Origin: Streptomyces sp. BK239
Lineage (GTDB): Bacteria; Actinomycetota; Actinomycetes; Streptomycetales; Streptomycetaceae
Direction of reading: 5' to 3'
DNA: 64,000 bases
Assembly (NCBI RefSeq): GCF_004217285.1
Contig: NZ_SHKS01000002.1
Location: forward strand, 806,001-870,000
Numbering within the stretch: the stretch's first letter is position 1; each line of letters opens with the position of its first letter. Shown in pieces: positions 17,352-25,890 of the stretch. The position numbers and the translations under genes are program-made. A model generated the notes under the pieces. That model was not told where the DNA came from and made no database searches. It saw only the letters and a list, made by a program, of their open reading frames with translations.

Positions 17352-19619
17352 TCATCGCGCGCGGCTCCGCACGGTCGTGAGCAGGTAGGCGCCGAGCAGG
17401 CAGGTCAGCGACAACGCCAGTGCGCCGCCGAAGGGTTGACCGATCACGCGGACCACCGCGGCGAGGTAGCGCTCGCCTCCGAAGGGCCACTGGAGCAGGA
17501 ACACCTCGCGCATCCGCACCGAGAGCCCGGCCGCCGTCCGCACGGACACGCCGTGGACGACCTTGTGTACGACGGGTACGACGACCACCGGCACGGCCGC
17601 CACCGCGGCGAGCCCGGCCGTGGTGGAGCGGAAGACGCCGGCCGCCAGGACTCCGGCCCAGGCGCAGCCGACCACGAGCCCGATCCAGCTCACGCTCAAC
17701 TGGGCCCAGTCCGCGGGAACCTGTGCGTGCTCCCGCCCGTAGAGGAGGTAGAGCACCTCGGCGTCGCAGCCCACGGTGAGGAAGGCCAGCGCCAGCGCGG
17801 TGAACGCGGCGACGGCCAGCTTCGCGGTGAGCATGCCCAGCCTGCGGGGGACGGTGCCGCGGTCGGCGGCCAGCGCGGGGTGGCGGAACTCGTCGCCGAA
17901 GGCGAGCGCCCCGAGCAGTCCCGCGCCGAGTGCGGCGGGGGGCAGCGGCAGTTCGACGGGCCAGGCGGCCAGCAGACGCGCCTGCGAGGTGTGCCCGGCG
18001 CGCGCCAGGAACACGGCGGTGACGGCGGAGAGGAGGAGAACGACGGCGCCGGTGACGAACCCCGTGCCGACGCCGGCGGCGCGGCGGAGTTCGTAGCGGA
18101 GGGGGCGAAGGGGGCTGGGGGCGGGGCGCACGGAGATGGGGGGCGGCAAGGTGACACCGCGGCCGCCGGGGTGGCGGCGGGCGGCGGTTCTCGGGGAGTG
18201 CTGCGCCGGGGGGCGGATGGCGCCGTGGGCGGAGTCGGGTGAGCGGCCGGTGCTGTCGGCGTCGGTCGTGGTGGAGGGGGTTGCGGCAGGCGTTTCGTCG
18301 GGCGACGCGCCGGATGGTCGGGTCGCCGCCGGGGCGTCGGCGGCCGGCACGGCGACCAGGGAACGGCCTGGGGCGCTCGTGGCGGCATCGGGGCGGGCGT
18401 CGGGGCTCTCGTCGGCCGGGGCGGCGGTCACGGCGGGGGCCGAGGCGCGTGCGGAAGGGGCGTCGGACGACGGGCGAGCCAGGGATTCGGCGGTTGCTGC
18501 GACCGGGGTGTCGGCGATCGGAGCGTCGGCCAGGACGCCTTCGACTGAGGCGTCGGCCGGGTCGGCGGCCGAAACGCCTGAGGCTGAGGCGTCGGTCCGG
18601 GCCGCGGACTGGGCGGCTGTGGCCGCGGCGCCGGTCGAATCGTCTGCAGGGCGGGTGCGGGCGGTCGACGGAGTCGCCGGGCGGGACGGTGCCGGCAGAA
18701 GTTCGGCGAGCTCCGGGTCGGCCGCTCCGGCTCCTGGGCCCATGTCGCCCACTTCATCCGCGAGTTGATGGACGAGAACGCCGTGCCGGAAGGCGGTGTC
18801 GCCGACGGCGGCGCAGGTGCTGCCGTACACCGACAGCCGGTTGCCGTCCTCCTGGACCACCTCGACGGAACGGTGTCCGGTGCGGGCCTCCTTGGTCAGG
18901 AGGGCGGCGAGACGGGCCGCGTGGGGGCTGCGTACGGCGACGCGTGGACGCAGCCGGGTACGGGCGAAGTCGCCCACCTCCTGGTCGGCGACGAGCCGGC
19001 CCTCGTCCAGCGTGACGACCCGGTCGGCGATGCGGATGGCCTCCTTGGGGTCGGTCGTGGTCGACAGGACCGTGCCGCCGTGGTCGGCGTGGGCGCGCAG
19101 CATGCCGTGCAGCCAACGGCTTTCGCGCTCGGAGAGCCCCTCGGCGGGCTCGTCGAGCACGAGGCTGTGCGGGTCGGCGAGGAGCGCGCAGGCGAGTCCG
19201 AGGCGGCGGTCCATGCCCCGGGAGAGGGTGCCGAGTCGTTCCTCCCGGAGGCTGACCAGCCCGACCGCTTCCAGGACTTCGTCGGCCCGCCGGGCGGGGA
19301 CGCCGGCCGCCGCGCACAGCATGCGCAGATGACCGCGGACGGTGCGGCCGGGATGCCCGGGCACGTCGCCCAGCAGGACGCCGACCTCGCGTGCGGGGTG
19401 AGCGACGCGGTGCAGAGGCCGGCCTCTGAAGTAGGTGATGCCACAGCCCTGTTGGAGTTCGAGCATGAGTCTCAGCGCCGTGGTCTTCCCCGCGCCCGGC
19501 GTGCCGAGCAGAACGGTGACGCGCCCCGGGCGCGCCTCGAAGGACACGTCGTCGAGGGCGGGCGGGAGCTCCTTGCGCGGTTCGCTGGTCAGTCCGAAAG
19601 CCTGGATCACCCGTAGCAA
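17352..19619 (-). CDS. Fused ABC transporter: ATPase, low-complexity linker, membrane domain
   Basis: The protein of about 755 residues starts with an ABC ATPase (about 1-240). Its Walker A is GTPGAGKTT, its signature-like LSRGMDRRLGLA, and its Walker B LVLDEPAEGLS. A linker of roughly 200 residues (about 305-505) is made almost only of Ala, Pro, Thr, Asp, Ser and Arg. The last 240 residues form a membrane domain of about six helices with LRYELRRAAGVGTG before the first. ABC-2-type exporters of this arrangement are found next to whiH in Streptomyces. Substrate is unknown. The start is unclear: TTG 19619 or GTG 19610, the latter possibly leaderless after TATCTT at 19618-19623. Confidence 0.8.
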   Translation of the reverse strand: MLRVIQAFGLTSEPRKELPPALDDVSFEARPGRVTVLLGTPGAGKTTALRLMLELQQGCGITYFRGRPLHRVAHPAREVGVLLGDVPGHPGRTVRGHLRMLCAAAGVPARRADEVLEAVGLVSLREERLGTLSRGMDRRLGLACALLADPHSLVLDEPAEGLSERESRWLHGMLRAHADHGGTVLSTTTDPKEAIRIADRVVTLDEGRLVADQEVGDFARTRLRPRVAVRSPHAARLAALLTKEARTGHRSVEVVQEDGNRLSVYGSTCAAVGDTAFRHGVLVHQLADEVGDMGPGAGAADPELAELLPAPSRPATPSTARTRPADDSTGAAATAAQSAARTDASASGVSAADPADASVEGVLADAPIADTPVAATAESLARPSSDAPSARASAPAVTAAPADESPDARPDAATSAPGRSLVAVPAADAPAATRPSGASPDETPAATPSTTTDADSTGRSPDSAHGAIRPPAQHSPRTAARRHPGGRGVTLPPPISVRPAPSPLRPLRYELRRAAGVGTGFVTGAVVLLLSAVTAVFLARAGHTSQARLLAAWPVELPLPPAALGAGLLGALAFGDEFRHPALAADRGTVPRRLGMLTAKLAVAAFTALALAFLTVGCDAEVLYLLYGREHAQVPADWAQLSVSWIGLVVGCAWAGVLAAGVFRSTTAGLAAVAAVPVVVVPVVHKVVHGVSVRTAAGLSVRMREVFLLQWPFGGERYLAAVVRVIGQPFGGALALSLTCLLGAYLLTTVRSRAR

Positions 19620-19660
19620 GATAGCGCGTTATGTCCGTTTTCTTCGGTGCGACTCCCGTG

Positions 19661-20419
19661 TCACACCTCGGGCCGCAGCATCGGCGGATTGAGCAGGGTC
19701 GCACCGCCGGCGCGGAAGAGTTGGGCGGGGCGGCCACCCTGCCGCGTGGTGGTGCCGCCCGTCGGCACCAGGAAGCCCGGAGTGCCGGTCACCTTGCGGT
19801 GGAAGTTGCGCGGGTCCAGGGACACCCCCCACACCGCCTCGTAGACGCGGCGCAGTTCCCCGACCGTGAACTCGGGGGGGCAGAACGCCGTGGCCAGCGA
19901 GGAGTACTCGATCTTGGAGCGGGCGCGCTCCACTCCGTCCGCGAGGATCCGGGCGTGGTCGAAGGCGAGCGGCGCGACCGGTTCGCCGTCCCGGCCGTGA
20001 CCGCCCTGCTGGAGCAGTTCATCGACGGGCGCCCAGCGGGCGTTGCTGGCGTCGCCGCCGGCTCTGGGAGCCGGCAGGTCGGGGGCGAGCGCGAGGTGGG
20101 CGACGCTGACGACACGCATCCGGGGGTCGCGGTCGGGGTCGCCGTAGGTGGCGAGCTGTTCCAGGTGGGCGCCGTGATCCTGGGCGGGGGCGGAGGGATC
20201 GTGCGCGTGCAGTCCGGTCTCCTCGACCAGTTCGCGTGCCGCCGCCTGGGAGAGGTCCTCGTCGGCCCGTACGAAGCCGCCGGGGAGAGCCCACCGGCCC
20301 TGGAACGGCGGCTCACCCCTGCGGACCGCCAGAGCGCACAGGGCATGGCGGCGCACGGTCAGTACGACCAGGTCCACGGTGACGGCGAAGGGCGGGAACG
20401 CTGACGGGTCGTAGGGCAT
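19661..20419 (-). CDS. Nudix protein with C-terminal winged helix (NrtR-like)
   Basis: The 252-residue protein has a complete Nudix box (GGFVRADEDLSQ...AARELVEETGL, about residues 47-70). It also has a C-terminal domain (about 155-230, EFTVGELRRVYEAVWGVSLDPRNFHRKV) that matches the winged helix of NrtR regulators. NrtR proteins use the Nudix domain to sense ADP-ribose-type ligands and control NAD genes. The intact Nudix box leaves hydrolase activity possible. A -10-like TATGAT lies 6 bases before the ATG, suggesting a nearly leaderless message, and an inverted repeat overlaps the promoter. No NAD biosynthesis gene is adjacent, so the target set is unknown. Confidence 0.82.
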   Translation of the reverse strand: MPYDPSAFPPFAVTVDLVVLTVRRHALCALAVRRGEPPFQGRWALPGGFVRADEDLSQAAARELVEETGLHAHDPSAPAQDHGAHLEQLATYGDPDRDPRMRVVSVAHLALAPDLPAPRAGGDASNARWAPVDELLQQGGHGRDGEPVAPLAFDHARILADGVERARSKIEYSSLATAFCPPEFTVGELRRVYEAVWGVSLDPRNFHRKVTGTPGFLVPTGGTTTRQGGRPAQLFRAGGATLLNPPMLRPEV

Positions 20420-20425
20420 GCGGCG

Positions 20426-20447
20426 ATCATAGTCGTCTTCCTGACGA
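20426..20447 (-). promoter_or_regulatory. Promoter and inverted repeat upstream of Nudix gene
   Basis: TCGTC-TTCCT-GACGA (20433-20447) is a 5+5+5 inverted repeat immediately upstream of TATGAT (20426-20431 on the minus strand), which would act as the -10 element. A repressor bound here would block RNA polymerase, so autoregulation by the NrtR-like protein is plausible. Confidence 0.45.
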
Positions 20448-20547
20448 TAAACAGGCCACGCTCCCCATTTGCAGTCCGTCGGGCGCTTCCTCGACGCGTG
20501 CGGTTCCGTCCGTCAGGGCGGGTGTGTCCCCGGGTGTGCTCCCGCGC

Positions 20548-21957
20548 TCACCCCGTGCCCTCCGGGCAGTTGTCGCGCCGCCGGGCGGCCTTGCCCAGGG
20601 GGCGTGTGCGCGGGTGTGCGGCGGGGCGCCCTGGGACGGGGCGATCCGCGCCCGGGCGTTGCGCGGCCGCACGCTCCGAGGAGGCGGGGCGGGGTCGGCG
20701 GCGTCGGCGGTCGGGCCGGGGGCCGCTCCGGGGGCCCTCCCCGTCCTCGGGGCCGTCGTCTTCCGGTGCGGTCCGCTGGGCGCGGTCCTGCCGTTCGGTG
20801 CGCAGGAAGCTCCGTACAGACTCGGGGTCGAGACCCTCGTTGCAGGCCTGGTGCAGGAGCCGGGCGAAGAGGTAGCCGGGGTCGGCGCCGAGAGCCATGG
20901 CGAGGGCCTCCCGGGCTTCGAGTTCGTCGCCGGCGGACCAGGCGACCCAGCCCGCGAGGGTGAGGGGCGCCGCCGCGTGCTCGCCGTAGGGGCCGACGCA
21001 GCGGCGGGCCAGGGCGCGCCAGAGACGCAGTGCGGGGGTCGCTTCGTCGCCCTCCATCCACTGGGCGGCACGGTCCCGGGTGGTGCGGTCCTGGAGGCCC
21101 AGAATCAGCGCGGCCGCCTCGTCGGCGGAGAGCAGCCGGTCATCCCGCCGGTCCGCTTCCAGGGCGTCCGCCACCGGAGGAGCCGCCGCCAGGCGGCGCA
21201 TGATCAGTTCGGCCAGCTCGATCGTCTCGTCGGCCACGATCGCGCGATTGTCGTCCTCGACGATCCTGGGCACCATCGCCATGCTCGCGGTGTCGAGCGC
21301 GACCTCCTGCTCCAGCGCCGTGCCCGTCTCCAGCGGGAGCAGCCGGGCCCGCAGCTCGCGCAGGGTGCCCCGGACCTGGATGCCGGCGTAGGTGGCCGCG
21401 GCGGCCACCACGGACGTGCCCGGGAGGCCCATCGGGGCGCCCTCGGGTGGGCAGCAGCCCTTGCCGCCGCAGCAGTACGACCAGAATCGGCCGTCGGAGA
21501 TGCACAGCGCCTCGATCACGGGGACGTCCAGGTCCCCGCACTCCTCGCGCAGCCGCTGGGCCAGCGGACGCAGCCGTTCCATGATCTCGCGCCCCGTCTC
21601 GCCGTCGCCCGGCTCCTGACAGAGGTAGGCGACCATCTGCGCGGGCCGGGTTCCGCGGCGTTCGCTGCCCCGTACGAGGCCCTGCGCCAACTGACGTGCC
21701 GCGGCCCGCCAGTCGTCCGGGTTGGGTGGGATGCCCAGGCGGGCCCGGCCACCGAACCTGCCCCGCCCGCCCCGGTCGTGCAGGGCGACCAGGACGATGC
21801 TGTCCTCGGGCCGGTATCCGAGCAGGTACGGGATGGCGTCGGCGAGTTCGGCCGGGGTGCGCAGGGTCACGTGGTGGGGTGCCAGGGTGTCCCCGTCGCC
21901 CATCGGGCCTCCGTGGAACGGGACATGGCTTCCGGTCGTTTCGCTGTGATTCGTCAT
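20548..21957 (-). CDS. DUF4192 family protein
   Basis: The 469-residue protein has the DUF4192 hallmarks near the N terminus (LRTPAELADAIPYLLGYRPEDSIVLVAL) and a cysteine-rich block YCCGGKGCCPPEG at about residues 165-177. The last 70 residues are a basic, low-complexity tail. The family is conserved in actinobacteria and has no known function. The ATG at 21957 has no clear ribosome site. It appears to be transcribed alone; the Nudix gene follows on the same strand after about 130 bases. Confidence 0.8.
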   Translation of the reverse strand: MTNHSETTGSHVPFHGGPMGDGDTLAPHHVTLRTPAELADAIPYLLGYRPEDSIVLVALHDRGGRGRFGGRARLGIPPNPDDWRAAARQLAQGLVRGSERRGTRPAQMVAYLCQEPGDGETGREIMERLRPLAQRLREECGDLDVPVIEALCISDGRFWSYCCGGKGCCPPEGAPMGLPGTSVVAAAATYAGIQVRGTLRELRARLLPLETGTALEQEVALDTASMAMVPRIVEDDNRAIVADETIELAELIMRRLAAAPPVADALEADRRDDRLLSADEAAALILGLQDRTTRDRAAQWMEGDEATPALRLWRALARRCVGPYGEHAAAPLTLAGWVAWSAGDELEAREALAMALGADPGYLFARLLHQACNEGLDPESVRSFLRTERQDRAQRTAPEDDGPEDGEGPRSGPRPDRRRRRPRPASSERAAAQRPGADRPVPGRPAAHPRTRPLGKAARRRDNCPEGTG

Positions 21958-22076
21958 GCCCAGACGATCTCGCGGATCGCGATCCTCCGCTTCGACCTGT
22001 GGATAACTCCGGTCAGGGTCACGTCACAGCGGTTCCCGCCCCTGCCCTGTGAGCGCGACGGCCTTCGGCCGGACGT

Positions 22077-22502
22077 TCAGCGGGCGGCGCTCCCGCTGTC
22101 GGCGGCGTCGGCGCGGGCCTGTTCGTCGATGCGCCGCTTGGCTTCCTTCCAGTCGATCGGCAGCCGTTCGACCGGCGTCTCCCAGAAGGTGAACGTCGAC
22201 TCGCGCATCGTGGAGCGCAGCCCGGCCATGATGCTCCTGTGGGGTTCCGCCCGCGCGTACGCGTACAGGGCATCGCGGCCCTCCCACGCCGACAGCGTGA
22301 AGAACACTCCCTTGGTCAGCTGGGCCTCCAGCGACGCCCCGAGGACGCCGGGCGCCTTGCGGACCTGCCTCCAGGCCGACAGGGACTTGAGGAAGAAGCG
22401 CGGCACGTCCTTCAGGGACCGCACCTCGAACCGAGAGGCCATCACGAAGGCGGTGGTGTGGGGTCGGGCCGGGTTCGGCTTCACCCAGGGAAGAGTGGGC
22501 AC
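22077..22502 (-). CDS. Small uncharacterised protein, monooxygenase-like fold suspected
   Basis: The 141-residue protein contains FEVRSLKDVPRFFLKSLSAW, APGVLGASLEAQLTKGVFFTLSAWEGRDALYAYARAEPHR and FTFWETPVERLPIDW. This layout resembles small ferredoxin-like (antibiotic-biosynthesis-monooxygenase or DUF3291-like) proteins, but I cannot assign a function. The GTG at 22502 is preceded by GGAGG. It diverges from a MerR regulator, with two matching palindromic boxes between them, so it is the probable target of that regulator. Confidence 0.7.
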   Translation of the reverse strand: MPTLPWVKPNPARPHTTAFVMASRFEVRSLKDVPRFFLKSLSAWRQVRKAPGVLGASLEAQLTKGVFFTLSAWEGRDALYAYARAEPHRSIMAGLRSTMRESTFTFWETPVERLPIDWKEAKRRIDEQARADAADSGSAAR

Positions 22503-22521
22503 GGTAGTCTCGCCTCCACAT

Positions 22522-22558
22522 TTGGTGAGTGACACTATCCATATTAGAGAGTGCCACT
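22522..22558. promoter_or_regulatory. Twin AGTGNCACT boxes between MerR gene and target
   Basis: AGTGACACT (22528-22536) and AGTGCCACT (22550-22558) are two copies of a 9-base palindrome with centres 22 bases apart, two helical turns. TTGGTG (22522) and TAGAGA (22545) with a 17-base spacer could be a promoter for the MerR gene, with one box in the spacer and one just after the -10. The arrangement suggests an operator for the MerR-family protein. Confidence 0.6.
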
Positions 22559-22589
22559 TCCCAATGACAGGGGAAGGAACGGAAAACCT

Positions 22590-23252
22590 GTGCGCATCTC
22601 AGAGCTGAGTCGTCGCAGCGGTGTGCCCACCGCGACGATCAAGTACTACCTGCGAGAGGGCCTGCTGCCGCCCGGTCGCGCGACCGCCGCCACGCAGGCG
22701 GAGTACGACGAGCACCATGTGCGCAGACTGCGGCTGATCCGCGCCCTGATCGGTGTGCGGGGACTGTCCGTCAGCGCGGCCCGCCATGTGCTGGACGCCC
22801 TCTCCGGGTGCCCGACCGACATGCACTCGCTGCTCGGCCTCGTCTTCGGACTGTCGCCCACCGGGAAGCCCGGCGAGGAGAGCGTCGAGAAGAGCGCCGA
22901 CGAGGACTCCACCGACTCGGGCGGCTCCGAAGCGGGCTCGCTGCTGGCCGAGTTGGGCTGGGACGTCACCGAGCACAACCCGGCCCGGCACGTCATCGAC
23001 CAGACACTTGAGACGCTGCGCTCCCTGGGCGTGGACTACCACTGGCAGTCGCTCCTGCCCTACGCACGGCTCGCGGAGCAGACCGCCGTCCTCGATCTGG
23101 ACCAGCTGCAGGAGCCGCTGGACCCGCTCGAGAAGGCCGAGCGCGCGGTGCTCCTGACGTTCCTCCTGGAACCCGCGCTGCTCGCACTGCGCCGGCTCGC
23201 CCAGGAAGCCGAGTCCCACACCAGGTACGCCAAGCCCGGACCGAGTGAGTGA
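22590..23252 (+). CDS. MerR-family transcriptional regulator
   Basis: The 220-residue protein has an N-terminal MerR winged helix (residues 1-70: VRISELSRRSGVPTATIKYYLREGLLPPGR). A longer helical C-terminal region with an acidic stretch (about 105-125) follows. No cysteine-based metal site is apparent, so it probably senses an organic ligand or redox-neutral signal. I chose GTG 22590 because the in-frame GTG at 22551 lies inside one of the palindromic operator boxes and the conserved MerR start begins at VRISEL; GGGAAGGAA lies upstream. The divergent small protein is its likely target. It is convergent with the RecQ helicase. Confidence 0.85.
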   Translation: MRISELSRRSGVPTATIKYYLREGLLPPGRATAATQAEYDEHHVRRLRLIRALIGVRGLSVSAARHVLDALSGCPTDMHSLLGLVFGLSPTGKPGEESVEKSADEDSTDSGGSEAGSLLAELGWDVTEHNPARHVIDQTLETLRSLGVDYHWQSLLPYARLAEQTAVLDLDQLQEPLDPLEKAERAVLLTFLLEPALLALRRLAQEAESHTRYAKPGPSE

Positions 23253-23350
23253 AAGGCACTCGACCACACCCGTTGGCTTCCCATGTCACCGGCGCGGGCG
23301 TCGACGCTCAGGCCCCCTTGCGACACCGCCAAGGTCACTCCTGCGGCCGC

Positions 23351-25510
23351 TCAGCCCGCGGTGGCCAGGACCAGCGGCAGTACCGGTCCGCTGCCCGCCC
23401 GGCGCAGCAGGCGCGCGGCGACAGCGAGGGTCCAGCCCGAGTCCGTGCAGTCGTCGACGAGCAGCACGGGCCCGGGGGCGAGGGTCAGCGCACGCGACAG
23501 TTCCTCGGAGACGGTGAAGGCGTCGGTCAGCGCCCGTAGCCGCTGGGCGGAGTTGCTGCGCCGCGCCGCGTGCGCGCCGTCCGGCCCGACGTGGCTCAGG
23601 GTGCCCAGGAAGGGCAGGCGGCCGACCCTCGCGATGCCCTCGGCGAGGGAGCCGACGAGTTGCGGGCGGGACAGCGACGGCACGGCGACGACGCCGACCG
23701 GCCGGGCGGAGGAGTCCGGGCCTCCCGACGCCCATCCTCCCGGGGAGCGCGCCCAGTCGGCGAGGACCGCCACCGCGGCCCGCAGGACGTCGTCGGGGAC
23801 CGGTCCGTCCGGCGAGTTCTCCGCCAGCAGCGGGCGCAGCCGGTTGCCCCAGCCGATGTCGGAGAGCCGGCCCAGGGCCCGCCCGGTGGAACACTGCTCG
23901 CCCGCCGGGATGCGCCCCTTGAGGTCGACGCCCAGGGCGGGCATGCCTGTGGGCCACATCCGCCGCGGCTCGACTTCCACTCCCGGACGGTCCAGCTCCT
24001 TCACCGCCCCCGTGAGCGCGTCGGCGGACACGGCGGCGTCGGCCCAGGCGCCCACGCAGGTGTCGCACCGCCCGCACGGGGCCGCGCCCTCGTCGTCCAA
24101 CTGCCGGCGCAGGAACTCCATGCGGCACCCGGTCGTGCTCACGTAGTCCCGCATGGCCTGCCGCTCGGCAGCCCGCTGCTCGGCGACCCAGGCGTAGCGC
24201 TCCGTGTCGTAGACCCACGGCTCGCCGGTGGAGACCCACCCGCCCTTGACCCGCTTGACCGCGCCGTCCACGTCGAGGACCTTGAGCATGGTCTCCAGAC
24301 GGGTGCGCCGCAGGTCGACCAGGGCCTCCAGGGCCGGCACGGACAGCGGCCGGCCCGCGTCGGCGAGGGCCGAGAGGGTCTGGCGGACCTGCGCCTCGGG
24401 CGGGAAGGCGGTGTCGGCGAAGTAGCGCCAGATGGCCTCGTCCTCCTTGCCCGGCAGCAGCAGCACGTCCGCGTGGGCCACACCGCGCCCCGCACGCCCC
24501 ACCTGCTGGTAGTAGGCGATCGGCGAGGAGGGCGAGCCGAGGTGCACCACGAAGCCCAGGTCCGGCTTGTCGAAGCCCATCCCGAGCGCCGACGTCGCCA
24601 CCAGCGCCTTGACGCGGTTCCCCAGCAGGTCCGCCTCCGCCTGCAGCCGGTCCGCGTTCTCCGTGCGTCCCGTGTACGACGCCACCCGGAAGCCGCGCTG
24701 CCGCAGGAACGCGGTGGCCTCCTCGGCCGCCGCCACCGTCAGCGCGTAGACGATTCCCGAGCCCGGCAGCTCGTCCAGGTGCTCGGCGAGCCAGGCCAGC
24801 CGGTGCGCCGCGTCCGGCAGGCGCACCACCCCGAGCCGCAGGCTCTCACGCTCCAGCGGGCCGCGCAGCACCAGGGCCTCGCCGGCGCCGGTTCCCAACT
24901 GCTCGGCCACGTCTGCCGTGACCCGCGCGTTGGCCGTCGCCGTCGTCGCCAGCACGGGCACCCCGGGGGCCAGCTCGGCGAGCATCGCGCGCAGCCGGCG
25001 GTAGTCCGGGCGGAAGTCGTGCCCCCAGTCGGAGATGCAGTGCGCCTCGTCGACGACCAGCAGACCGGTCGTCGCCGCGAGCTTGGGCAGCATGTGATCG
25101 CGGAAGTCCACGGAGTTCAGCCGCTCGGGACTCACGAGGAGCACGTCGGTCTCGCCCCGCTCGACCTCCTCGTGGATGGTGTCCCACTCCTCCGGATTGG
25201 CCGAGTTGATCGTCCGCGCCCGGATGCCGGCCCGCGCCGCCGACTCGACCTGGTTGCGCATCAGCGCCAGCAGGGGCGAGACGATCACGGTCGGCCCGCC
25301 ACCGCGTCGGCGCAGCAGTGCTGTGGCGACGAAGTACACCGCGGACTTGCCCCAGCCGGTGCGCTGCACCACCAGGGCGCGCCGCCGCTCCCGCACCAGC
25401 GCGTCCACCGCCTGCCACTGGTCCTCCCGCAACCGCGCCTCCCCCGGGGAGGCGCCGACGAGCTCGGCGAGGATGGCATCGGCTTCGGCGCGCAGCTCCG
25501 TAACGTCCAT
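23351..25510 (-). CDS. RecQ-type DNA helicase with C-terminal phosphoribosyltransferase-like domain
   Basis: The 719-residue protein carries SF2 helicase motifs: QRTGWGKS (Walker A), VVDEAHCISDWGHDFRPDY (DEAH box) and QQVGRAGRG (motif VI). A zinc-binding block GCRMEFL...CGRCDTC (about 455-480) as in RecQ follows. The last 200 residues include VLLVDDCTDSGWTL, the PRPP-binding signature of type I phosphoribosyltransferases. RecQ enzymes unwind DNA 3' to 5' in recombination and repair; the PRTase-like domain is an actinobacterial addition of unknown role, perhaps nucleotide sensing. ATG 25510 begins MDVTELRAEAD and has a G-rich stretch just upstream. No SOS box is evident. Confidence 0.88.
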   Translation of the reverse strand: MDVTELRAEADAILAELVGASPGEARLREDQWQAVDALVRERRRALVVQRTGWGKSAVYFVATALLRRRGGGPTVIVSPLLALMRNQVESAARAGIRARTINSANPEEWDTIHEEVERGETDVLLVSPERLNSVDFRDHMLPKLAATTGLLVVDEAHCISDWGHDFRPDYRRLRAMLAELAPGVPVLATTATANARVTADVAEQLGTGAGEALVLRGPLERESLRLGVVRLPDAAHRLAWLAEHLDELPGSGIVYALTVAAAEEATAFLRQRGFRVASYTGRTENADRLQAEADLLGNRVKALVATSALGMGFDKPDLGFVVHLGSPSSPIAYYQQVGRAGRGVAHADVLLLPGKEDEAIWRYFADTAFPPEAQVRQTLSALADAGRPLSVPALEALVDLRRTRLETMLKVLDVDGAVKRVKGGWVSTGEPWVYDTERYAWVAEQRAAERQAMRDYVSTTGCRMEFLRRQLDDEGAAPCGRCDTCVGAWADAAVSADALTGAVKELDRPGVEVEPRRMWPTGMPALGVDLKGRIPAGEQCSTGRALGRLSDIGWGNRLRPLLAENSPDGPVPDDVLRAAVAVLADWARSPGGWASGGPDSSARPVGVVAVPSLSRPQLVGSLAEGIARVGRLPFLGTLSHVGPDGAHAARRSNSAQRLRALTDAFTVSEELSRALTLAPGPVLLVDDCTDSGWTLAVAARLLRRAGSGPVLPLVLATAG

Positions 25511-25890
25511 GCCCCCATGCAACCCGACGCCACGGACAATCGGCCACTTCACCCGACTACCGTGCGCAACCGGCCGGGTGCTCTCACGGCTCTCCCGCAC
25601 CACCTTCCAGCGTCCGGACCGGGGGAAACTCACCTCCCACACGGGGTTAACTGAGCGTGTACGGCGGGCACACGCGTCACGGCGCACCTCATTGGGTAGG
25701 GATATATGACTCGCACCGCCGCATAACGGTCGGTGGCCCCAATTGCTCGTTGCCGCATCCAAGTTCGACAGGAAGAATTGAGTTCCGCTCCCCGCACGGC
25801 TCGTCCGTGGTCCGGCAGGGCCTTGCTGCGGTGTGCGCTCCCCCCGAATCCGACCCGCCCCCTGTGTGGGCCGTAGCCGAAGGGAGGCTC
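25511..25890. other. Intergenic region upstream of hypothetical gene
   Basis: This 380-base region lies between the start of the RecQ gene and a plus-strand gene. It has an AT-rich patch near 25690-25710 (TAGGGATATATGAC) that could hold a -10 element for the downstream gene, giving a leader of about 180 bases. The frame of the downstream gene is open back to 25657 but shows no protein-like conservation. Nothing else is seen. Confidence 0.35.
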
